64,000 bases of DNA from Asterias amurensis (Eukaryota; Echinodermata; Asteroidea; Forcipulatida; Asteriidae), in NCBI RefSeq assembly GCF_032118995.1, contig NC_092650.1, positions 27,335,501-27,399,500 of the forward strand, in the 5' to 3' direction. This document shows, in pieces, positions 35,270 to 47,200 of the stretch. Each line of letters begins with the position of its first letter. Within the stretch, counting starts at the first letter, position 1. The notes beneath the pieces are model-generated. The model was given only the letters and a program-made list of their open reading frames with translations. It was not told where the DNA came from and did not search any database. The translations under genes were made by a program, and so were the position numbers.

Positions 35270-38200
35270 CTTGAAGTGCACCACGTGGTATATCTAGGGT
35301 CGAAGGAATTATGACACTTATTGAGTGCGAGGTAAAATAAAATCAAACTTCACAAAATATCTGACAGACTTCTCAATCATGTTGTCAGCCCTGAGACTCA
35401 CCATAAAGGACAAAAACGAGAAATCTGTTCGATTTTAATTAATATCAATATCTCGCCACAAGGCCGGGACTGGCGCATTCCATTATTCTGACGAGGTTGG
35501 AGGTAATATATCTAATTCATCATGTTGTTACATCCACGACTTGAATGTGGCTGCTATATAGAGTAGTTTAAAGCTGCACAATGCTACAAATGTTGCTACA
35601 AATGTTGCTATTTGCCTATAACTTTATCCTTAAAGGAGTTGTTCAATCACTAACACATCTCAAGTGTGTTGTTTGTAATTCGTGATCATAATGATTTCAT
35701 AACACGAATAACCTCTAGAATTCGAATATACAACTACCAGATCATCGGGTCCACAGTGTTTATGAGTAGAAACAGTTGGTGCTTCATCGTGGTATGTGCG
35801 TCACAGGCCTAAAAAGGGCCTACCAAGGAATATTACAAGTAATAGTAACAATTTTCTTTTTAAAAATATCCTTCCAACCAAACAGTGTGCGAATATCTCC
35901 GGAGGTTCGGCACAGTATACACTCTAAAAACTAAAGAGTTGAATCCAACACTTGCATGAGTTCGGTGAGTGACTACTCTTTGAAAATGTTGAATCCATTA
36001 TTCTATATGTTAAACCCAGCATTTTAAAGCATTCAGTCAACAATTTAACTGTCAGTTTAACGTTTAAAATGCCGATCCAACAATTCCAAGGAATATTTTT
36101 TAGAAATGTTGAAATAACACTTAAATTGTTGAATTAACACTTTTTGCGTTGGATCGAAAATTTTAAAGGAACACGTTGCCTTGGATCTGCAACCGTTTGG
36201 TATAAAATGCATATGGGTAGAAAGATGTTGTAAAAGTAGAATACAATGATCTATATGCCTCGAAATTGCGTGGTTTTCGTTTTACCTCGTCGACTAACAC
36301 GGTCGGCCATTTATGGGAGTCAAATTTTTGACTCCCATAAATGGCCGACCGTGTTAGTTCGCGACGTATAGGCGTACAGTTTTGAGTGATACTTGTGGGG
36401 ATCATTATATTATGCTTTTAAAACATCTTTCTAACCATATGCATATCATAACAAACGGTTTTAAACGGTTTTATAGACCAACTCGTCCGATCCAAGGCAA
36501 CGTGTTCCTTTAAATGCTAGGTTTAACAAATTAACGCTGGATCCAAATCTTTCAAAGAGCAGTCACTCACCGAGCATGTGCAAGTGTCACGTGGATTCAA
36601 CTCTTTAGTTTTTAGAGTGTAGGAAGATGATGATGGTAAACATTTTATACTTACAAACGCCATTTATTAAAAACACAAAACACCCAGCCCGAAGACCACA
36701 TGACCCTTTGCAATTCTCAAAAGGAAGGTTAATAACCATAAACTTCATATTTGTTTTTATAAATGTGATGTTCTGGGAGAAAAAGTTAAACTCTCAATTT
36801 TTCTTGCTGAAGTGACCCAACCCACCCCAATAGCCTCAGTAGTATTACTGACCTTTGACCCATACAATAAGGCAACCATGATTGTAACAGTAAGGTGGAC
36901 ACGGCAAACTTCAACCAATAACTCTTTGTCGGCTGCAAGCTCCTCTATTGACTCCAAAATACTGCAACCAATAAAACACAAATTTGAACAGTTTCATGGG
37001 GTCATGACTCGCGACAAATACAGAATCATATAGCACCATAATATTTTATTTTGTTGGTCTCCCCTTACCAGTCGCTTTTGATCGTGGCTCTACAAAGCTT
37101 AGCTAACACGAAGACCTTGACAAAAGGCTAATTCATGCTTCGATTTAAACCCATTAGGGAAAGCGCCCACATGTAATGGTCAGTTTATCTATAGTGCAGT
37201 CCCCAGTGCAAACCATAACTGGTAGTAACTCATTTACAAGAGTTCAGAGTCCTCAGTCTAACTGCAATAACAGTTGTATTTTTTTTTTTCAGTTACGCAT
37301 GTCTATACATCTCAGCAGAGTTTAAGCGTTTTTTACAACTGGGTATTTTGGACATTGGTGCATTCTGGTTCAACTAGGAATAAACAATAAACATAGGACA
37401 GTACAAATGTATGTTATCGCTAAAAGAAAATCACAGTAAATGTAATAAGTATTGACAAGCTTTTTTAGCGTGACAAGTTCGTACCGGACCTTGAAACATT
37501 GTGTCTTTCGTACACCATTTGTAAACGCCAACCTGTCTAATAAAAATGTGTGCAATCAAGTTATATTTACTTTTAAAGGCAGTGGGCACTATTGGTAATT
37601 ACCCCAAATAATTATAAGCATAAAACCTTACTTGGTAGTGTGTAATGGGGAGAGATTGATAGTATAAAACATTGTGTAAAAACGGCTCCCTCTAAAGTGA
37701 CGTAGTTTTCGAGAAAGAATTAATTTCCTTGAGTTAGATTTCGAGACCTCAGATTTAGAATTTGAGGTCTCGAAATCAAGCATCTAAACGCACACAACTA
37801 CGTATGACTAGGGTTCATTATCTCACAACTTCGACGACCAACTGAGCTGAAATTTTCACAGGATGGTTATTTTATACATATGGTGAGAAACACCAAGTGA
37901 GAAGACTGGTCTTTGACAATCACCAATAGTGTCCAGTGTCTTTAAACTTAGTCTTGGAAATGGTTTAATGAAATAACGCGTAAAGTGTTCCCTCACATTA
38001 GTGGTCTGAGCAACTTCACATTCGTATGTTTTCGTTGCAGGCGTTTTTAACGCCACGTAGTAAAATGTCCAGGGTTGATCAGGCATGCAAGTATAACAGG
38101 GTGTTGTATCATCCGGTTTGCTTTGTACTGAAGCGAAGTGCCACCACGTGATTTAAAAAACGCCAATGAAAAAGTGGATCATTAAACCCCCAAAAACTCT

Positions 38201-41200
38201 TAAAAAAAAAAAAAAAAACGATTTTCTCACCGGATTTGCGTCAGCTGTGTTAATTTAGAATTATAAGACTGAGCCATTTTTACATTTTACTTTTCAATGT
38301 TTCAACTTATGGCGGTTTACAAGAAGTTGGGCCGTAGCCTACCACGCCCGCTAGTCGTAAAATAAAATAATTATTATTTATATTTTATATAAAGAATCAC
38401 CGAAAGTGTTTAATATGTGAACAACGTCAGAAACTTGAATCTGATCAGGGTTTCCAAAAAGGCCTATGTTTGTGTCGAGGATGACTCTTGCCAGATGCCA
38501 TCTTTTAGCTAAATTGCAGTTTGTACAGGTCAGGACTCAAATTTGCGGCTGCGGCTTAGGGATACAAATGTTGCAGAGGATATTGCTTATGACGTCCGTG
38601 TTTCATCACATGATGGCAAGCGGTGTAGACATAGCCACAGCCGTAGCCGCTAAGTCGAACCTTTATTTTTTTACGAGTTGTCAATTTGATTAAAACATCT
38701 ACTCATGCAGCTCGATGTGTTTTTCCATTTCCCTAAAGCTTTCATTTCAGGATAAAATTAAAAGGTCACGCATCAGGAGAAGATAAAGGGAGGATTTGCT
38801 GCATTTTGTCATCTTCTTCTTGTGAATTGTTAAGAGTTTCGAGCGCTTATGCGGAGTTTCTAATTAAGTCACCGATGTGACCTTGAATGGTTAATGGAAC
38901 AATATTTGATGGGTTTATTGTCACACCGTTACTACACTTAAATTGTTCACAAGATGCTTTGTGTATCAATCCTAATGGAACAGTCCGTCTTCTTTTACAT
39001 GATCTTGACCCTTAAAAGCATCCCGGTAAATCTACTTTGAATTGTTAAGAGTCAGTTCAGGTAAATAGTTGACATAGTTGCTCATGCATTACAGTATGTT
39101 TTTAGAACTTGCAAAATCGACATTTTTACCCTATTTTTGGACCCCAAAATATCAACTTGCCAGGGGTCTCAGAAAATGTTCCTTTCGTCTGTGATTAGGG
39201 CCAACATTGGTCTTTCCATATCTGGTGTCAAAAACTTGGGCAATTGTATCCTGTTGGGCCAGTACTGCCTCACAACTAGACTTTTTTCCCCAAAACATGA
39301 AAAATGCCTTTTTAAGGGTCTTTTCACATAATATCGACATACGTGTCCATGGTAAAAGAAAAGGAATATTTTTCTTATACTTTGTGGATGGTAGGGACTT
39401 GGGGTGCAAATAAACAACATTAACATTTCAAATCATAATATAACACGTTGCCATGTTAACAGTTCATTTGTGTTTAGGCCACTTTGGGCCGATATTGGGG
39501 AATGAAAAACTGTTTTTTTAAGTTAATATTTACAACTCCACCCCACCAAAAAACAAAAATATTTCATAAAACCTTTTACATCACTACAAAGTATCATCCT
39601 TGGCTTTACTTGAGAGAAAAAAATATTGCTATAAATTTCACCCTTGTGCTATTTTAAGAACGTGCATTACAGTATGTTTTTAGAGCTTGCAAAATCAACA
39701 TTTTTACCATATTTTTTGCCCTCAAAATTCCATTTTTTCAGGGGTCTCAGAATATTTTCCTTTCGGTTTTGATCAGGGCCATAATTTGTCTTTTTATTTC
39801 TGGTAAGAAAAACTCAGACAATCAGACAATTGTATTCTGATGTAACAGAACTGTCTCAAAAATAGACCCTTTTCCCCGAAAACATAGAGAAGTGCATTTT
39901 GAAATATATGCTTCATTTTGAATTTATAACATGAAGAAGTTAGCTATAATTCCATCAATCTGGCAGCTTTTTATAAGCACTTTGTAGGTTTAGTACATTA
40001 CCAAACATTGATCAGGACTTGTTGATGACCTAAATCTTATAATTTGCCCCACCCCGGCCCTGGCCCAATCATATTTCTTGACATTGCATAAAATAAAATA
40101 ACAGTTTTGTGAACAGCCCCTTTTTTTTTGAAAGTCACATTTTTTAATTCCCCTTGCACATCAAGAAAGTTTGTACTGTCTTTAATGTTTTATTGGTTCT
40201 CGGAATATTTCCCTTTTTGTTTTGATTGGGCTATCATTATGGTTTGCATGTCTACTGGGGAGAAACACTTTGGTTTATTGTATCCTGTTGTGACACTATT
40301 GCCTCGAAAATGGTAATTTTTCCAAAAACAATAAAAATGCATTTTGAAGTTATCCCTTAGTTTGAATTGATAAAAAAACAAAAACGAGCATGCTTGTTAA
40401 TAGAATATGGCACTGTTTCCATGCTCTTTAAGCCACTGAGTTCTTGTTTTGTCATGACTACTTTACCTAGTTGTACAGGTATGATTCACATTGCAAGAAG
40501 AGAAGTAGTGCGATGAGCAATCTTTACTGTTCTTGTCTTTACATGGCCTTATAACAGTCTTCTTGGTCCCCTGCCCGCTACCAAACTAAACATTTTCATC
40601 CCAATCAGAACAAAGAGGCTCTAAAAGTGAGCAAGTACTGTATCCAAAGTATCTAACCATTTAGCCGCTGTACCGCCCAGCCGCATTATAGCGATACACT
40701 GTATGCGGTACAAGGAAACCTCGCTAGCTTGTGTTTGTAGAAAAAAAGGAACATCAAAAGAAAACTCGATAGTCAATAGTAGGTCTACGCATTTGTTAAT
40801 ATATCTAGTTGTTATAGATCGTTATTAATTCTCCCTTCACAGTTGACTTGTCGAAGCTAATGATGATGAAATAATTTAGCTCTTACGAAAAACAAAACGC
40901 TTATTAGTAAACAGGAAACTGTTCATCATTTATGATATTGTCAAAAATTAACGCCTCCGCATTTAATCAGTATGAGCATTGAGCCAGAAAAAAGCCTTGA
41001 AAAGCTATTGTGTTCATTTTATCCGTGCACAAAAATATTCGCCATAAAAATTACCGTAGCCGTTTAACGAGAGGCATTTATTGTTCCCATGAGAACTTGT
41101 ACTTTTATACAAATATTACCGAAAGGGTAAAAAATTGTGCATACACATTAAGCCATGGCTATCTTTTAAAATTTGAACTATGATTCCAGTAATTTACTGC

Positions 41201-44200
41201 AAGACTCTTGAGAAATTGGATTTCAGCAAACTCGGGCGGTGCAGGGACTAAAGGGCTAAATGGCCATTCACCTGCTTTGGCCTTCTGTAAGCAGTTCCCC
41301 CATCTATGGTGGGGTTCCTTTCAATTGTACTGTTGCAAACAATGAAAGAGTTGGTTTATTTAACGTGATAAACAATTCAATGTTTTTTGTTGATCGTTCT
41401 CAGAGACATATATAATAATTATGAATTAGTAAGATGGAAAAAATAATCAAACTAGCCTGAATAGACTTTTGTCACTGCAAATGCATCTTACTTATTTATG
41501 TTCAGCAGGTGCAAGTTTTTACAACTTCTTTCAATGTTGTTTCATTAAAGGAACACGTTGCCTTGGATCGGTCGAGTTTGTATTTGAAGCGTTTGTAAAC
41601 GTTTATTAAAAAATGCATATGATTAGAAAGATATTTTAAAACTAGAATATAATGATCCACACAAGTATCACTCAAAAACATCTTTCTAACCATGCATTTT
41701 AAAACAAACCGTTACAAACGCATTTCAAAGACCAACTTAACCGATCCCAGGCAACGTGTTCCTTTTAAATAATCTCTTACGCTCATCTTGCAAATCGTTA
41801 GTATCATTGTTTTTAATAAGATCTTGGCAAACTTTTCCAACACTTTTAAGCGGGCTTTTTAATTTCCCACGTTTGTGTTGGACATGATTGGATGCTCCAA
41901 ACCATCTGCCGCAAGCACAGAAACTACATTGTTTATGATCTCTATCTCTAAGAAAAGTTTTATATTTGGTAGCAGGCAGGGACCAAGGAGAGTAGGCCCT
42001 GTATTAAAGACAACTTGTTAAGAATGCTCATCGCACTCTACTTGCAATGGGAATCATACCTGTACAATAGGTAAAGTAGCCAAATCAAGAACTCTCAGTG
42101 GCAAAGCATTGGTTACGGTTTGGTTGGATACCATTATGTTTAAATAAAAACTTTGTATTCATTACTCAAAGGGCATGGAAACAGTGCCAGATTTTTAACA
42201 AGCATGCATTGTTTTTGGAAAAATTACTATACTTAAGGCATGATCAGTCACAACAGGATACAATAAACACAGTGTTTCAACCCAGAAGACATGAAAACAA
42301 CAATAACAACCGAAAGGGAACACTTTCACAAAAAGAGGCGCTATTCACAAAACATTGTTTTATGCAATGTCAAGAAATATGATTGGGGCTGGGCCGGGCA
42401 AATTGTAAAATTAAGGTCATCAACAGTTCCTGATCAATTTGGGTAATCCACTAGTGCTAAGGAAAAGCTGCAAGATTGATAGAATTATTACTTTTTAATG
42501 TTAGAAATTCAATATGAAGAAAAAACAATTCAAAATGCATTTTTCTGTTTGAGGAAAAAAGTCTATTTTTGAGACAGTACTGTTAACATCAGGATACACT
42601 TGCCAAGTTTTTCTTACCAGAAGTAAAAAAGACAAATTTTGGCCCTGATCAAAACCGAAAGGAAAATATTCTGAGACCCCTGAAAAAAAATGAAATTTTG
42701 AGGGCAAAAAATATGGTAAAAATGTTGATTTTGCAAGTTCTAAAAACATACTCTAATGCACGTTCTAAAAATAGCACAAGGGTGAAATTTATAGCAATAT
42801 TTTTTTGTCTCAAGTAAAGCCAAGGATGATACTTTGTAGTGATGTAAAAGGTTTTATGAACTAATTTTGTTTTTTTGGTGGGGTGGAGTTGTAAATATTA
42901 ACTAAAAAACCAGTTTTTCATACCCCAAGATCAGCCTAAAGTGGCCTAAACACACATGAACTGTTACCATGGCAACGTGTTATATTATGATTTGAAATGT
43001 AAATGTTGTTTATTTGGACCCCAAGTCCCTACCATCCTACCATCCACAAAGTATAAGAAAAATATTCTTTTTTTTACCGTGGACACGTATTTCAATATTA
43101 TGTGAAAAGACCCTTAAAAAGGCATTTTTCAAGTTTTGGGGAAAAAAGTCTAGTTTTGAGGCAGTACTGTCACAACAGGATACAATTGCCCAAGTTTTTG
43201 ACACCAGATATGAAAAGACCACTGTTGGCCCTAATCACAGCCGAAAGGGCTATTTTCTGAGACCCCTGGCAAGTTGACATTTTGGGGTCCAAAAATAGGG
43301 TAAAAATGTTGATTTTGCAAGTTCTAAAAACATACTGTAATGCATAATGCAAAAATAGCACAAGGGTGTTATTTAAAGCAATAATTTTTTTTCTCAAGGA
43401 AGGCCAAGGATAATACTTTGTAGTGATAAAAAAGGTTTTTTGAAATTATGTTGCATTCTGGTTGGGTGGAGTTGTAAATGTGAGCTAAAAACCAGTTTTT
43501 CAGACCCCAAAATCGGCCTAAAATGGCCAAAAAACAAAATGAGCCGTAACCATGGCAACGGGTTATATATAGAATTGAAAATGCAATTTTGTTTACTTGC
43601 ACCCCAAGGCCCTTCCACCAACAAAGTATAAAAAAAAATTCATATTTTGACCGTGAGCAAGTATGTCAACTATTTACCTGAACTGACTCTTAAACTTTCC
43701 TGGCCTGGGAGATTTAAATTGCGATTGCCGCATCACTCAACCAGCAATCGCTGGATAAATAAATATGGGGGATCAGAGTTGTTGTTTTTTGTTTTGTTTT
43801 TTCCCTGAAATTTAGTAGAATTTTCAATTCGCTTCAACGTAAATAACATAGTTTTGTGCGTCACTGTTTACCGTTTGGGGTCATGGTTAGTCAGTGTCCT
43901 AACCTCGGCTTTTCTTTTCAAAAACAGAAGAATTGTTTGCCCTTCCACTGATGTGCATTGGGTAATGTAAACTCAGTAAGGGGCTACAGTCCCGAGTTCG
44001 GTGAAAACAGCACAGGCAGATCACTCGGGTAGATTTCGATATGTATAGCGCATAATTTCTCGAAACTTTGTATGTAAATTTATTTAAGAAATGTGGTTTT
44101 CTTATGATTTCTTTCTTTCTAATAAACATATGACTGTGACATTTGAATAAAAGTGATTATATTTTCCCTGATAATTGTGCCAGTTCCTGACGCTAGTTTT

Positions 44201-47200
44201 ACTCGTTGACGTAGATTAAAAAATTAAGTCAAAACATTTGCTAATTGGCTGTCAACAGGTGTTTCCCATGACAACCGACCGATGCTTTTCAATTAAAATG
44301 ACATGGTTTGTCGACTGCAATATTTGGATTGAGATTTGGGAACAAATAGGACGACTTGCTCTCTTATACCTGAGGATTGAAATTTCATTCTATTAGATTG
44401 AATTGTCAATCTTTCACAGATTGCCGTTGGGGTACAATCTGTCCGGATTGAAAATCAATCTTTATTTAGAGTGAAAATTTTCAATCTAAAAACGATTGGA
44501 ATTTCAAACTATTAGATTGAATATTTCAATCAATTTTCAATCGAATTTGGATTGAAAAATGTTAAATCTTGACTGAAGATTGAACTATTTCAATCTAATA
44601 CTTTAAAATGTTCAATCATTAAAATATTGAAAGTAGTTCGAAATTTTCAATCATTATAAAATAGATTGAAAATTCTCAGTCCAAATCAGTATTGGAAGTC
44701 AACATACACAAGTTGTACAATACTTGAACAAAAATTCCATGTCTACAGAACAGTGGGTCGTACGAATAAAAAGTAGTACTTACTTTTACTTGGAAATTTC
44801 AAGTATTTACTACCATCCATATGAATTAAAGGAAGTAAAAACTGTTACTTAAAAGTATTTACTAAAATGCTAAAAGTATCTACTTTTACCAAAGAGTAAA
44901 TTCTTTTAATTTTAGCACTTACTTACTTCCATATGAATAAAACGGAGAATATACTACAAAATGCAAGTAAATACTAGTGATTTTTCAAGGTAGCTCCAGA
45001 GCTACCTTGGGCACAGAAGTAAAAGGCTCGTCCGAAGAAATGACAGTGTTTATGAATGTTCCTCACAGGATAAATGTTTTAGTCCAAAGGAAAGACATCA
45101 CTGAAATATTAAATAGACACATACACAGTGTTTCACAACAGAAACAATACACACAAACTCAAACTGCTTTTAATCAAACTTGTTTATGTATGCTGAGGAT
45201 AAAATGAAACCGTTTGTAAAAAATCCGTTTTGCATCATTACAGTAAGCTTTTTAAAAAGATATAAAGAATTTTTTCAACTCAGAAATTAATGCCTCGATC
45301 ATTAAGGCTTATTGTTCATTAAATCAGAAGAATTAATTTTTTTAAACAATTAAATGCATTTCAATAGAATGTTGTTCGTGTTGTTATTAAAACTTTTAAA
45401 TTTAAGTTAAATAGCTATGCTCATATCCAGCTCTCATCTTCTCTATACAGCGCTGTCATGCTCCACTCCAAGTTTCAAAAGCTTAACAAAAACGTTTTCA
45501 TTCTGTGTGTCCAGATGAGTCGTCTTCATCAAAATGTTGTCAGAATAAAAACCTCATGGCTGACTTGAAGATTTCTATGTTTCTGTTAAATCAAATACCG
45601 CTTTGGCTGTGTGTGTGTGAGTGCGTACGTAGACGTGAATGGGAGTTGTAATACAAAGGAAATCTTTTGTTAGGAGCCATTCAGCCATGGTATATCAGAA
45701 GTATTTACTCCAAAGCATAAAGTGAATACTTTGCAGTAAAAGAATATGTTTATTCATACGGAATTCAGAAGATGCTTTTACTGAATGCTTCTACTTGGAA
45801 GTTTATGCTTTTACTTTTTGCTAGTACTTGTCAGTAAATACTACTTTTTATTCATACGACCCAGTATTCTTAATTCAATGCATTGCTGCTTTAATTCAAT
45901 TCAATTCAATTCAGTACATTAAATTCAATAAATACATTCAATTCAAGTAACACAGTAAATTACAGTTAAGTTTAGGCAGTCCCCAGCTATTAATTGTTGA
46001 AATGGGTCAATGATCTTATTTATATACTTAGGCCCAATTTCATAAAACTGCTTAGGCAACAAATTGCTTAACAGTTTTCTGCGTACCAAAATTGTACAGG
46101 GACCAGTCAAAAATGGTACATGTGAGATGGTATCTTTGCTGGAAACCACGATTTTGCTGTGCTAAGCTATTTTTCACTGACTTACCATTCTTAATTCAAT
46201 TTCAGTAAAAAAAATCCCCTCAGTTTTGAACTGTCCTAAGTCCAATACTTTTATATTACCAAATAAATATTTCCCATGTTAAGGCCAAACAAGATAAATT
46301 TTGACAAACTCTTTTTTAGGAATAGTTTAAACAGGGAGCAGGGGATGAACAAAACAAGTAAAGGCTCCCATGAAACATGGGAGCCTTTACTTGCATCTCA
46401 AACACCACTCCACCTAGTAATGCAACTGTCTTGCTCTTCTTTAACAGGAGTCCAGGTTCTAAGTTGATCTGTAGGACAAAATGTAATGCACTTGCAACTT
46501 TAAATTAAGATGAAAAGAGAGTATAAAGATTATGTTATTTATATTTCCAGAATAGTGTAATAAAGAAACAGATGCAACCTACAACTAACACAGAAATGCA
46601 TTGCATTTTAAAATAAATATGAAGTAACAAATACGATTAACAGAAAATTCACTACAGAAACTTGATCGAAACTGAAACAACACTTTATATGAAACCTAAT
46701 TTGGTGATTTGAATAAAAAGTACACTGCTGGGTGTGGATATAATGTCCGGTGAGAGGCTTGGTCTTTCAACATCCTACTAGCCTGAGCCATTACTGACGA
46801 CCAGGAAAGTCGTGTATTGTCGACAGCGGTGTTTATCTGAGCTAATCGGTTGTGTTTTGTTCTGCCATAGCGTTATGTCTACCTCCATGGTTTAACTTTG
46901 AACAAAAAGTAACATTCGTAGGCCTGTACATGGTGGCAATATTTACAAAATCAAAACTTGTAGGCCTACCTACACAGGCAGTACTCACATTCCAAAACAC
47001 GATTTCGCCTCGTCGAATCATGGTCGAACTCCAAACGCTCTATACGTACAAATACAAGTATCTTAGCTCACGGCGGACAACAACGGGTCTTTTACTTCAG
47101 TTAGTTACGCAGTAACAAAGCAGAAGCACTGCCATCTTTCTCCGTTCCCGGCCCTAGAATTTCGCGGAGATCAAGCCATTTTTTTTACTGGTATTTGCTG

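Larger units (their letters stand above)
35270..36852. other. GPCR intron after helix 7
   Basis: Holds the TIR element 35919-36620 with a nested TTAA MITE. The rest shows no gene. A dispersed repeat (about 34925-34985, just beyond the intron) resembles 20565-20625. Confidence 0.6.

Noticed and set aside
39049..43689. Local inverted duplication without transposition
   Set aside because: Clean TTAA at both ends and internal module repeats favour a mobile element, though copy evidence from elsewhere is not available here.
44370..44690. CRISPR-like GATTGAAA motifs
   Set aside because: Irregular spacing and mixed orientation; the octamer resemblance to CRISPR repeat ends is coincidental.
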